Of a stretch of DNA of 61,322 nucleotides, positions 53,273-61,322 are shown piece after piece. The stretch lies in the NCBI GenBank assembly GCA_035295165.1, contig DATGJN010000094.1, forward strand, positions 1 to 61,322, read 5' to 3'. Made by a program: the position numbers and the translations under genes. The notes below the pieces were generated by a model. It made no database searches and had not been told where the DNA came from. It saw only the letters and a list, made by a program, of their open reading frames with translations. Numbering within the stretch: position 1 is the first letter of the stretch; every line of letters begins with the position of its first letter. Origin of the DNA: a bacterium (GTDB lineage: Bacteria > Sysuimicrobiota > Sysuimicrobiia > Sysuimicrobiales > Segetimicrobiaceae).

Positions 53273-53845
53273 ATGCGTGCACAACTGCTTCCCGCAGTCA
53301 TGCTGACCCTGATGCTCACGATCCTGACGGGGTTGTGCTACCCGCTCGCGATCACCGGGATCGCGCAGATCCTGTTCCCGCACCAGGCGAACGGGAGCCT
53401 GATCCTCGACAACGGCAAGGTCGTCGGGTCTGAGCTGATCGGCCAGCCGTTTACCGACCCGAGCCACTTCTGGAGCCGGCCGTCGGCGACGTCCCCGCAG
53501 GCGTACAACGCGGCGTCGTCCGGAGGCTCGAATCTCGGGCCGACGAACCAGGCGCTGATCGACCAGGTCAAGCAGAATGTGGCGGCGCTTCGCCAGGCGG
53601 ATCCGGGCAACACCGCGCCCGTGCCGGTGGACCTCGTCACGAACTCCGCGAGCGGACTCGATCCCGACATCAGCGTCGCGGCAGCCCTCTACCAGGTGCC
53701 GCGCGTGGCTCGGGTCCACAAACTGCCCGTGGAGACGGTGCGCGCACTCGTGGTCAAGTACACCGAGGGACGGCAGTTCGGCATTCTCGGCGAACCGCGG
53801 GTGAACGTGCTCGAACTGAACCGGGCGCTCGACCAGGCGAAGTAA
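53273..53845 (+). CDS. kdpC: Potassium-transporting ATPase subunit C
   Basis: 190 residues, one N-terminal transmembrane helix ([21 protein letters not shown]) and the KdpC periplasmic domain with [19 protein letters not shown] and [12 protein letters not shown]. It supports ATP binding and complex assembly. ATG 53273 after AAGGAG. Confidence 0.96.
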   Translation: MRAQLLPAVMLTLMLTILTGLCYPLAITGIAQILFPHQANGSLILDNGKVVGSELIGQPFTDPSHFWSRPSATSPQAYNAASSGGSNLGPTNQALIDQVKQNVAALRQADPGNTAPVPVDLVTNSASGLDPDISVAAALYQVPRVARVHKLPVETVRALVVKYTEGRQFGILGEPRVNVLELNRALDQAK

Positions 53846-53900
53846 GCGCCGCAGGCGCTGTGGGCGGGGCCACTCGGCCGCGCGGCGCGGAGTCACGTGG

Positions 53901-54596
53901 ATGGAGGGAGCCGTCGGGCCGCGCGTGCTCGTTGTCGACGACGAGGAAGCGCTTCGCCGGCTGCTCCGCGCCACCCTCGCGGCGCGCGGCTACCGGGTGT
54001 TTGAGGCCTCGTCCGGCCAGGGGGCGTTGGTCACCGCCGGCGCGGTGCACTCGGATCTCGTCATCCTGGACCTCGGGCTCCCCGACCTGGACGGCCTCGA
54101 CGTGATCCGGCGCCTGCGCGAGTGGTCCAGCACGCCGATCGTGGTCCTCTCGGTCCGCGATCGGGACGACGACAAAGTCGCCGCACTGGACGCCGGGGCG
54201 GACGACTACCTCACCAAGCCGTTCAGCACGCTCGAGCTCCTCGCGCGGATGCGGGCCGCGCTGCGGCACGCAGCCCGGTCGGGGAACGAGGCGGTGATCG
54301 CGACCGGCGCCCTGACCGTCGATGTCGTGCGCCGCCGGGTCACGGTGGCGGGCCGGCAGGTCGCGCTCACCCCGGTAGGATACTCGTTGCTGAAAGCCCT
54401 CGCGCTCTCGGCGGGCAAGGTGCGCGTGCACCGGCATCTGCTCCGCGAGGTCTGGGGCCCCGCGTACGAGCACGATCTCAGTCTCCTCCGCGTCAGCGTC
54501 AGCAAACTGCGCCACAAGGTCGAGTCGGACCCCGCTCGGCCCCAGTACATCCTTACCGAAGCCGGCGTCGGGTACCGGCTGCGAGTCCCCGCGTAA
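53901..54596 (+). CDS. kdpE: OmpR-family response regulator KdpE
   Basis: 231 residues. Receiver domain with VLVVDDEEALRR, phospho-acceptor Asp in LVILDLGLPDLDG, and Lys in DDYLTKPF. C-terminal winged HTH ends in RVSVSKLRHKVESDPARPQYILTEAGVGYRLRV as in KdpE. It likely activates the three GTAAT-repeat promoters. KdpD, its usual sensor kinase, is absent from this locus. ATG 53901, 55 bp after kdpC. Confidence 0.92.
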   Translation: MEGAVGPRVLVVDDEEALRRLLRATLAARGYRVFEASSGQGALVTAGAVHSDLVILDLGLPDLDGLDVIRRLREWSSTPIVVLSVRDRDDDKVAALDAGADDYLTKPFSTLELLARMRAALRHAARSGNEAVIATGALTVDVVRRRVTVAGRQVALTPVGYSLLKALALSAGKVRVHRHLLREVWGPAYEHDLSLLRVSVSKLRHKVESDPARPQYILTEAGVGYRLRVPA

Positions 54597-54761
54597 CGCG
54601 GCGACACCAGCTCGCCAGCGAGCTGAACGTTTTCGAGCGGAACCGGCGCTTGCCCAGGCGAGGTGAACCGTGCCGCGCGGGCAGGGCGCGGGGCACCACA
54701 CGCTCGTCGTCGATCGCGCTGAAGGAGACAGTGCCATGCACGCCGTAGCCGCCACGCATGA
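54597..54761. other. Short non-coding gap after kdpE
   Basis: No gene seen. The usual kdpD position is empty. Confidence 0.4.
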
Positions 54762-54935
54762 GAGGTGGAGCGGTTTACCCGAAGCGGCGTCGTCGGTGAC
54801 CCCACGCTGGCGACCCCAGAGACGGGGCGGTTGTTCTTTGACGCCGTGGTGGAACGGCTCGCGCAATTGCTGGAGGCCGTGGCAACGTGGGAGATCAGCG
54901 ATCGGCTGCAGGCTCGCGCGCCGAGAGAATCCTGA
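54762..54935 (+). pseudogene. 3'-end remnant of a creatininase-family amidohydrolase
   Basis: 58 codons in an otherwise empty stretch. The frame reads EVERFTRSGVVGDPTLATP and then ETGRLFFDAVVERLAQLL to a TGA; this matches the conserved C-terminal GDPxxAT segment of the creatininase/mycofactocin MftE family. There is a stop just upstream (54759-54761) and no metal-binding N-terminal part, so it is a fragment. Confidence 0.6.
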
Positions 54936-55101
54936 GCGCGCATCTCGACCTCCCGTACGATGGCCAGGCTGGCGCGAACCGCGCGTCGGCGCGGTCGGTC
55001 GCCTTGACGGGCCCGAGCATCGCCCCGTACCATGACCGCCGTCATACGGCGGTTTCATCCGATGAACCGCACTCCGGGGACGCGTCCAAGGAGCGCCTCG
55101 C

Positions 55102-55929
55102 ATGAAAAACGGGGCTCAATCCCGCGTCGCGCTTGAGCGGTATAGGATCCAGGCGCTCGATCGCGGGTTGGATCTGCTCGAATTGCTTCGCGATGCTCGA
55201 ACCCCGTTGCGCTTGGCCGACGTGGCCCGGCGGCTTCGCATGGTGAAGAGCTCGGCCTTCCGCTTTCTCTGCACGCTGGAGAAACGGGGCTATGTCGATC
55301 GCGAGGAGCCGAGTGGCGAGTATCGACTCGGCATGGCGTGCGCCAGGTATTCGCGCTCGATGAAGGCGCAACCGTTGACGCAGATCGCCCTGCCGCAGAT
55401 GCGGGTGTTGCTCGAACGGTTCGGGGAGACTGTGAACCTCGCCGTCCTGCGGGGCGGCCAAATCTTTTACGTCGAGATTCTTGAAAGCCCGCACTCGTTC
55501 CGCATGGCCGCGCAGGTGGGCACGACGGCCTTTGCCCATTCGACGGCCGTGGGCAAGGCCATCGCCGCGTTCTTGCCGAGAGCCGAAGGTGAGGCCATGG
55601 TCAGCGCATCGGGACTCCCTCGACTCACCGCGCGGACGATCACCACGCCGAGCGCGTGGCAGCGGGAGGTGCTCCGCACGCGGGCCCGCGGATTCTCCGA
55701 AGACGATGCGGAGAACGAACCGGGAGCGTGTTGTCTTGGGGCGCCGATCTTTGAGGGGGTGAACGACCGCGTCATCGCTGCCCTCAGCATCTCGGGGCCC
55801 GCCGATCGGATGCAGATCGTACGGCACCGAGCGGTGCAGGCGTTGGTGAGGTCGTGCAAGGCGATCTCTCGCGCCATGGGGCATCATGACCCCGCGATGC
55901 GACGCTCCGCGCGGGTGCGCTCTCAGTGA
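55102..55929 (+). CDS. IclR-family transcriptional regulator
   Basis: 275 residues. N-terminal HTH (IQALDRGLDLLELLRDARTPLRLADVARRLRMVKSSAFRFLCTLEKRGYV) and the IclR effector domain with TAFAHSTAVGKAIAAFLP and GACCLGAPIF. It stands 202 bp upstream of a peptide-type ABC operon, its probable target. ATG 55102. Confidence 0.93.
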   Translation: MKNGAQSRVALERYRIQALDRGLDLLELLRDARTPLRLADVARRLRMVKSSAFRFLCTLEKRGYVDREEPSGEYRLGMACARYSRSMKAQPLTQIALPQMRVLLERFGETVNLAVLRGGQIFYVEILESPHSFRMAAQVGTTAFAHSTAVGKAIAAFLPRAEGEAMVSASGLPRLTARTITTPSAWQREVLRTRARGFSEDDAENEPGACCLGAPIFEGVNDRVIAALSISGPADRMQIVRHRAVQALVRSCKAISRAMGHHDPAMRRSARVRSQ

Positions 55930-56131
55930 CACGTGGTCCCCGCGGGCGCGGCCGCGCCGGGCGGGGTCCAGACGAACGCTCAGGCGAGCCCTCTTCGCCG
56001 GGAGGAGTTCAGAAACCGAAGCGGGAATCCGCAGGGTCAAACTGATCCAGGCGTTTCACTCAGTAGAACACGGCGAGAGGGTGTTGTCGCCCGCGCCGCG
56101 GACAGCGGAGCGCAAAGGAGGAGGATTCCCG

Positions 56132-57748
56132 ATGGGTAGTTCCATGTGGACCCGAAGGAAGATGCTGCGAGACGGCGGGCTGGCCGTGCTCGGCGCCGCG
56201 GGCGGACTCGGAACTGCTCTACGCGGAGGATGGCCCGCCGGTGCGCTGCCCACGGCACAAGCGGCAGCCGGTACTCCGGTGAAGGGCGGCACGCTCAAGG
56301 TGGCGCAAGTGGGTGACCCCCCGACGTTGGATATCATGGCGTCGACGGCGGACGTCGTGACGAACGACACGCAGGGGATCTTCGAGGGGTTCTTTGCCCT
56401 GGACAGCAGCGGCAACGCGCAGCCGATGCTCGCCGCGGGAGCGCAGTGGTCGAATGGGAATCTCACGCTGACGCTCCCGCTGCGCACGAACGTCCTGTTT
56501 CACAGCGGCGCGCCGATGACGGCGGCCGATGCTGCCGCCTCGCTCCAACGGTGGCTCAAGCTTGCGCCGCTCGGACAATCGAGCGCATCCGCCGTCAAGA
56601 GCATTACGGCTAAAGACGCGCACACGGTCGTGATCGAGCTCTCCCGGCCACTCGGTCTGCTGCCGACCTACTTGGCCTCGGCCAACGCCATGGCGGCCGT
56701 GATGCCGAAAGCGATCCTCGATAAGTACGGAGACAAGCCCGTCCAGGAATACATTGGCACCGGGCCCTACATGTTCAAAGAGTGGAAACCTGACGCCTAC
56801 CTCCGCCTCGTGCGGTGGGATAAGTATGTGCCCGTGAGGCAGCCGGGCAGCGGCTACGCCGGCCAGCGGATGGCCTACGCGGACCAGATCGATATCCTTC
56901 CGGTCCCCGATGCCAACACTCGGTTGGCGGGAATGCAGTCCGGACAGTACGACATCGCGTTCTCGGTGCCGCCGGATCAGTACGCGCAGGTGAAAAGCAT
57001 CTCCAGCCTGCACGTCGCGTTCCTCAAACCGAGCGAGTGGTTCATTTTCAATCTCAACAAGAAGGCACGAATGTTCACGGACCTCAAGATGCGCCAAGCG
57101 TTTCGTAAGGCGATCGACAGCAAACCCATCATGGAAGCGGCCTTCGGGCCGCAAGAGTTTTGGAGCATTGCCTCGCCGACGATCGGGTATCTGGCGTACG
57201 AGGATGACAAGACCGGCGCAGACGTGTTTAACCACCAGGACATCCCTGGGGCGAAGGCGCTGTTGCAGGAGGCCGGCTACAAAGGCCAGCCGCTCGTGTG
57301 GCTGACGACCAAGAACTACGATTACATGTACAAGGGGAGCACCGTCGCGAAGGCGCAACTCGAGGCCGTGGGGTTCAAGGTCGACCAGCAGGTCCTCGAC
57401 TGGGCGACCGTTGTTCAGCGGCGGGCGCAGCCGGACGTCTACGACGTCTTCCAGACCGGCATGGGAGGAGCCCCCGCGATTCCCCCGGCGATGGACGCGT
57501 TCGTTTCCGACGGCTGGCCGGGTTGGTGGACGGACCCGAAGAAGGCGGCAGCGATGGAGAAGTTCGAAGGGAGCGTCTCGCTTGCCGACCGCAAGGCGGC
57601 CTGGTCGTCGATCCAGCAACTGTTCTACGATGAGGTCGTCGCGGTCAAGGTGGGCGACTTCTACGACTACTTTGTCATTCAGAACAGGGTCCAAGGCTTT
57701 ACGGCGGTCGACTATCCTCCGTACTGGAATCTCTGGCTCGCGAGTTGA
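56132..57748 (+). CDS. Peptide/nickel-type ABC transporter substrate-binding protein, Tat signal
   Basis: 538 residues, paralogue of the protein at 15115. Twin-arginine signal WTRRKMLRDGGLAVLG with cleavage after TAQAAAG. SBP_bac_5 features include FHSGAPMTAADAAASLQRWL and GTGPYMFKEWKPDAYLRLVR. ATG 56132 after AGGAGGAG; the frame is open to 55886 without support. It is followed by a strong hairpin and then two permeases; ATPases are absent. Confidence 0.92.
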   Translation: MGSSMWTRRKMLRDGGLAVLGAAGGLGTALRGGWPAGALPTAQAAAGTPVKGGTLKVAQVGDPPTLDIMASTADVVTNDTQGIFEGFFALDSSGNAQPMLAAGAQWSNGNLTLTLPLRTNVLFHSGAPMTAADAAASLQRWLKLAPLGQSSASAVKSITAKDAHTVVIELSRPLGLLPTYLASANAMAAVMPKAILDKYGDKPVQEYIGTGPYMFKEWKPDAYLRLVRWDKYVPVRQPGSGYAGQRMAYADQIDILPVPDANTRLAGMQSGQYDIAFSVPPDQYAQVKSISSLHVAFLKPSEWFIFNLNKKARMFTDLKMRQAFRKAIDSKPIMEAAFGPQEFWSIASPTIGYLAYEDDKTGADVFNHQDIPGAKALLQEAGYKGQPLVWLTTKNYDYMYKGSTVAKAQLEAVGFKVDQQVLDWATVVQRRAQPDVYDVFQTGMGGAPAIPPAMDAFVSDGWPGWWTDPKKAAAMEKFEGSVSLADRKAAWSSIQQLFYDEVVAVKVGDFYDYFVIQNRVQGFTAVDYPPYWNLWLAS

Positions 57749-57761
57749 GGGCCGGATCGCC

Positions 57762-57800
57762 GTCTACCGCGCAGGCGTCCCATCTGTCTGCGCGGTAGAC
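57762..57800 (+). terminator. Intra-operon hairpin after the binding-protein gene
   Basis: Perfect 13-bp stem GTCTACCGCGCAG / CTGCGCGGTAGAC with a 13-base loop, starting 13 bases after the stop. No U tract. It probably protects or partly terminates the message so that the binding protein is made in excess of the permeases. Confidence 0.6.
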
Positions 57801-57918
57801 GCATCGTTCGAAGACGGGACGCCGGCGTGCACCGCGAGCACGGACCACGGACCTCAGACACGCGGCGGGCATCGATGACGACGTCCTTCGCAGATCCGGT
57901 TGGAACCCGAGGCAACGC

Positions 57919-58863
57919 GTGACCGGATTCATCATCCGCCGGCTCCTCGCCGTGATCCCGGTGCTCCTCATCGTCGCGGCGTTTGCGTTCTTTCTTGTCC
58001 ATCTCACGCCCGGCGATCCGGCCGGGTACATGCTCGGCCCGCTCGCCACCCCGGCGCAGATCAACCAACTCCGGGAAGTGCTCAATCTGAACCTGCCGCT
58101 CCCCGTCCAGTTTGAGCGCTGGTTCGTTCGGGCGCTGCACGGCGATATCGGGGAATCGCTGTTCATGTCCATCCCTGTGCCGCTCGCGATCTGGCAACGC
58201 GTGGAGCCGACCCTCCTCCTGACGCTCATGGCGGTAGTCGTCGAAGTGTTGATCGGCGTTCCCGCGGGCATCATCGCCGCGACGCACCGGAACTCCTGGG
58301 TCGACCAGATGGCGATCGCGCTCACCTCGCTCGGGCTGTCCATCCCGAGCTTCTGGCTCGGGTTGAACTTCATCTTCTTCTTTGGCGTGCACCTGCGGAT
58401 CTTGCCGGTGGCGGGGTACGTCCCCCTGAGCGTCAGCTGGATCGGGGCGATTCGCTCGCTCTTGATGCCGTCTTTTGCCCTCGGGCTGATCAGCGCGGCC
58501 CTCGTTGCACGCATGACTCGCTCCAGCATGCTTGAAGTGCTATCGCAGGATTTCGTCCGAACCGCCCGGGCGAAGGGCGTGGCCGAGTGGGTCGTGATTT
58601 GGCGGCACGCGTTGTGGAACGCGATCCTCCCTGTCATGACCGTGGTTGGGAACAGCTTCGCGATTCTCTTGGGGGGGCTCGTCATCACGGAGCAGGTGTT
58701 TGCCATTCCCGGCGTGGGGCTGCTCGTCATCAACGCCGTGCTCCACCGCGACTACCCCGTGGTGCAGGGCGTGCTGCTCTACATTGTCACTCTGTACATC
58801 TTTATCAACGTCGGCATGGACATCCTCTACGCGCTGCTCGATCCGCGCATCAAGTTTGGATGA
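57919..58863 (+). CDS. ABC transporter permease, DppB/OppB family
   Basis: 314 residues, six helices. TGFIIRRLLAVIPVLLIV and LVHLTPGDPAGYMLGPLAT at the start; EAA-type loop RTARAKGVAEWVVIWRHALWNAILPVMT; C-terminal LDPRIKFG. GTG 57919. Its stop overlaps the next start. Confidence 0.92.
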   Translation: MTGFIIRRLLAVIPVLLIVAAFAFFLVHLTPGDPAGYMLGPLATPAQINQLREVLNLNLPLPVQFERWFVRALHGDIGESLFMSIPVPLAIWQRVEPTLLLTLMAVVVEVLIGVPAGIIAATHRNSWVDQMAIALTSLGLSIPSFWLGLNFIFFFGVHLRILPVAGYVPLSVSWIGAIRSLLMPSFALGLISAALVARMTRSSMLEVLSQDFVRTARAKGVAEWVVIWRHALWNAILPVMTVVGNSFAILLGGLVITEQVFAIPGVGLLVINAVLHRDYPVVQGVLLYIVTLYIFINVGMDILYALLDPRIKFG

Positions 58864-59756
58864 GCACGATCCGCTCCGTGCCGATCGAGGCTCCGGGATC
58901 GGCGGCGCCGTCCGCACGCTCGACCCGCGTGCGCTTCTACCGCCTGTTCCGCCGGAGCCGACTCGGCATGACCGGGGCCGCGTTGCTTGCCATCGTGGTC
59001 CTCTGTGCGCTGGGCGCTCCGTGGATCGCCCGGCAGAACCCGCTCGCCCTGGATCCGGCCGTGCGACTCCATCCGCCCGGGGCGGGGCATTGGTTCGGCA
59101 CCGACGACTTCGGACGGGACGTTTTTAGCCGGGTCGTCTACGGGTCGCGGCTGTCTCTCGAGGTCGGCAGCTTGGTCGTGATGGCCACGGCGGCGCTCGG
59201 GATTCTCTCTGGCATCGTGGCGGGGTATTTCCGCGCGGCGGACGGCGTGATCATGCGCGTAGTCGATGCGCTCCTCGCGATCCCGCCGGTGCTGCTGGCG
59301 ATCGCTTTGATGGCCGTCCTGGGGCCCCGCGTCAGCAACGTCGTCGTGTCGCTCACGATCGCCTACGTGCCGCAGCTCATTCGGGTCGTCCGGTCGCAGG
59401 TACTCGTTCTCCGGGAAGCGTTGTTTGCCGAGGCGGCCAAGTCGGCGGGCGCAACCGACAGCCGGATCGCGTTTCTCCACGTGCTCCCGAACGCGATTTC
59501 TGTGGTGATCATCCAGAGCACGGTGACATTTGCGGACGCGGTGTTGACGGAGGCGGGCCTCAGCTATCTCGGGGTTGGCGAGCCACCCGGCGTACCATCG
59601 TGGGGCAACATCCTTGCCGATGGCCGCAACTACATGCTTGAGGCGCCGTGGATGACCGTCTTCCCCGGTCTTGCCATCGTGATATGCGTGCTCGGGCTCA
59701 ACTTGCTTGGCGATGGCTTGCGGGACGTGCTCGACCCGAGGACCCAAGGACGGTAG
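58860..59756 (+). CDS. ABC transporter permease, DppC/OppC family
   Basis: 298 residues. Typical HWFGTDDFGRDVFSRVVYGSRLSLEVG, LLAIPPVLLAIALMAVLG and YLGVGEPPGVPSWGNIL. ATG 58860 overlaps the dppB-like stop by 4 bases. The following genes are not ATPases, so the two nucleotide-binding subunits must be encoded elsewhere. Confidence 0.92.
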   Translation: MSTIRSVPIEAPGSAAPSARSTRVRFYRLFRRSRLGMTGAALLAIVVLCALGAPWIARQNPLALDPAVRLHPPGAGHWFGTDDFGRDVFSRVVYGSRLSLEVGSLVVMATAALGILSGIVAGYFRAADGVIMRVVDALLAIPPVLLAIALMAVLGPRVSNVVVSLTIAYVPQLIRVVRSQVLVLREALFAEAAKSAGATDSRIAFLHVLPNAISVVIIQSTVTFADAVLTEAGLSYLGVGEPPGVPSWGNILADGRNYMLEAPWMTVFPGLAIVICVLGLNLLGDGLRDVLDPRTQGR

Positions 59757-59915
59757 CTCGAATCCGCTCGGCACGTCGCAACATCGCGCGGCGGAGCCCA
59801 CGAGCGGGCGAGGGAGCGGGGGAAGGGAGACTTCGTTGCGCCGCCGACGGCCCAGACGTGGGGCGCGAGGGTGTCCTGCGCGCGTCCTGGGTGACGCGGG
59901 CGCGATCGGTGCCCG

Positions 59916-60698
59916 TCAGGCGGGTGCGGGGCTCGCTTCCGCGGCCAGCGTCCACCCCGTAATGCCGGTCAAGGCCACGAACCCCAACTTCTCCAAGATC
60001 GGGCGGCTCGTGGCGTCGCGGGAGTCGACCGTGAGATAGCGGTAGCCGCGCCGGCGTGCTTCCTCCGCGCGGGCTGCGACGAGGGCGCGGTAGATGCCGC
60101 GCCTGCGGTAGGCGGGGACAGTGCCGCCACCCCAGAGCCCCGCGAAGGACCGGCCGGGCGGCAGTTCCACGCGCGCGCCCGACACCGCTCCGCCGTTGGC
60201 GTAGGCGACGTAGAGGCCGAGCGACGCATCGGCCAGGCGCGAACCGAACGCCTCCATCTTCCATCCATCGTTCCGGCCGAAGGCGGCGCTGCTCACCGCG
60301 ACCAGATCCGCGAGGCCGGCCGCGTCGGTGACGCGCCGGATCTCGACACCGGCCGGCGCGGCCCCGCGCAGCGTGCGCGCGGCAAGATCGAACACCATGA
60401 GCGTCTCTGGATCGCCCGGCACGAAGCCTGCCGCGGCGAGCTGCCGGCCGAGGTCGGCCGGGAGGTCGTGGCCGTACACTTTCCACTCGACCTCGGTGCC
60501 GATCGACCTGAAAAACGAGACCTGCGCGGCGATCACCGCCGGGACATCGACCCCGGCGAGATCGGAGAAGACGATGCAGTTTTGGGCGCCGATCGCTCGG
60601 ACGACTGCGCCGTCGCGCTCGTAGCGCATGCCCGCCTCCGGCGGCGGGGCGGCGCGCATTTGCGCATCGTACAAGGCCAGGATCTCGGACGCGCTCAT
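59916..60698 (-). CDS. GNAT-family acetyltransferase
   Basis: 260 residues. The C-terminal GNAT core has the acetyl-CoA motif in GGGTVPAYRRRGIYRALVAARAEEARRRGY and DSRDATSRPILEKLGFV. The N-terminal 110 residues look like a second, degenerate GNAT half. The substrate is unknown. ATG 60698. Confidence 0.87.
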   Translation of the reverse strand: MSASEILALYDAQMRAAPPPEAGMRYERDGAVVRAIGAQNCIVFSDLAGVDVPAVIAAQVSFFRSIGTEVEWKVYGHDLPADLGRQLAAAGFVPGDPETLMVFDLAARTLRGAAPAGVEIRRVTDAAGLADLVAVSSAAFGRNDGWKMEAFGSRLADASLGLYVAYANGGAVSGARVELPPGRSFAGLWGGGTVPAYRRRGIYRALVAARAEEARRRGYRYLTVDSRDATSRPILEKLGFVALTGITGWTLAAEASPAPA

Positions 60699-60782
60699 GG
60701 GTCTACGCTAGGCGCGATTCCCTCCGCAGCGTCTGGCCCGATCGGGTCCGCCCGGTGCCTGTCCGCGACCAAAGACACGGCG

Positions 60783-61148
60783 TCAAATCCACACATCGTT
60801 CTTGGCGGTCCGTTCGCCGCCCGCATGTCCGGTATTGAGCACCCCACGCGGTTCGATGAGCAGCAACTTCACCTCGGCCTGTGCGGACGGTTTGTGTTCG
60901 ACGCCCTTTGGGACGACGAACATCTCGCCAGTCGAAACATGAACCGCGCCGTCGCGAAAGTCGATCCGCAGATCGCCTTCGATCACGATGAACGTCTCGT
61001 CGGTGTCCTTGTGATCGTGCCAAATGAAATCGCCCTGCACCTTCACGACCTTGAACTGGTAGTCGTTCATTTCCGCGACGACCTTCGGCTGCCATTGCTC
61101 GGCGAACAACCCGAACTTTTGGCCGAGGTTGATGGAGTTGTAGGCCAT
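60783..61148 (-). CDS. Small cupin-domain protein
   Basis: 121 residues. The cupin metal motif is WHDHKDTDETFIVIEGDLRI, the second motif is EMFVVPKGVEHKP. It fits stand-alone cupins with dioxygenase, isomerase or sensory roles; no function can be assigned. ATG 61148 with GGAGGG nearby. Confidence 0.88.
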   Translation of the reverse strand: MAYNSINLGQKFGLFAEQWQPKVVAEMNDYQFKVVKVQGDFIWHDHKDTDETFIVIEGDLRIDFRDGAVHVSTGEMFVVPKGVEHKPSAQAEVKLLLIEPRGVLNTGHAGGERTAKNDVWI

Positions 61149-61215
61149 ACCGTCACTCCCTCCAGGACACCCGTGTATGGAAGTCTAGTGCCGCTCCAAC
61201 TTGATTGAGGGACTG

Positions 61216-61224
61216 TGATATGAT
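61216..61224 (+). promoter_or_regulatory. Extended -10 promoter before the right-edge ORF
   Basis: TG-A-TATGAT, 48 bases upstream of ATG 61272. No good -35 at 17 bp. Confidence 0.45.
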
Positions 61225-61271
61225 GAGGGCAACAAACCAACGCAGCCTACGTCGCAGCAGCGGAGGTCCCC

Positions 61272-61322
61272 ATGCGTCCTCTGACTGTCCGTCGCATGCG
61301 CCCCACGGAACGGCGGCTGTTG
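61272..61322 (+). CDS. Start of a gene cut by the right edge
   Basis: ATG 61272 after GGAGG, 17 codons visible (MRPLTVRRMRPTERRLL). The basic beginning is reminiscent of some transposase or HTH proteins, but too little is present to call it. Confidence 0.5.
   Translation, partial: MRPLTVRRMRPTERRLL

Overview
The window is a high-GC bacterial chromosome segment that contains the replication origin. The gene order around the origin is dnaA | oriC | rpmH-rnpA-yidD-yidC-jag-rsmG-parA-parB, with no trmE or mnmG between jag and rsmG. That order is typical of Terrabacteria (actinobacterial or clostridial-like lineages). Very strong G/C at third codon positions, many uptake systems and several non-ATG starts fit an uncultured high-GC soil or thermal lineage. 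This placement is inference, because no rRNA gene or other strong taxonomic marker is present.

Region 1 (1-8046) is the origin. dnaA runs off the left edge on the minus strand and is preceded in the same operon by an unusual GHKL-ATPase/winged-helix protein. The dnaA/rpmH intergenic region holds a cluster of DnaA boxes. To the right lie rpmH, rnpA, yidD, yidC, jag (khpB), rsmG, parA and parB, with a perfect parS site inside parB. rnpA, rsmG and parA have no acceptable ATG, GTG or TTG start.

Region 2 (8051-14856) has a MocR/PdxR-type regulator divergent from an HD-domain gene followed by pdxS-pdxT (PLP synthesis), a DinB-like gene, and a Fur-family regulator divergent from an FTR1 iron permease with a palindromic operator candidate between them, then a GNAT acetyltransferase.

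Region 3 (15115-30752) has a Tat-exported peptide-type ABC binding protein with two permeases and no ATPases, a CapA-like phosphoesterase, a metallophosphatase/ParB-fold pair, an orphan form-II CoxL-type molybdenum subunit, a class-V aminotransferase, a PlsC acyltransferase, a sulfocyanin-like cupredoxin, a second DinB-like gene, and a TetR-controlled SsuABC-type transporter with a 28-bp perfect palindromic operator at its promoter.

Region 4 (30868-46204) is a run of mostly single metabolic genes: DUF5009 acyltransferase, methyltransferase, HMA protein, LLM flavin oxidoreductase, LysE exporter, aldo/keto reductase, methionine aminopeptidase, PPOX-fold protein, M20 dipeptidase with an Lrp regulator, EamA, TerC, a PQQ-type beta-propeller, and an aromatic-amino-acid-decarboxylase-like gene with its XRE-cupin regulator.

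Region 5 (46311-54596) is a duplicated potassium-uptake locus. A minus-strand kdpA copy carries a single in-frame amber codon. Divergent from it is an intact small ORF-kdpF-kdpA-kdpB-kdpC-kdpE operon with no kdpD. Three promoters here share one architecture: GTAAT direct repeats with an 11-bp period, 27-28 bp upstream of a -10. One of the three drives an unrecognised 98-codon ORF between the two loci.

Region 6 (54597-61322) has a creatininase 3'-end remnant, an IclR regulator, a second peptide-type binding protein/two-permease operon again without ATPases, a GNAT protein, a small cupin and the start of a gene cut by the right edge. I recognised no tRNA, rRNA, CRISPR array or complete insertion sequence.
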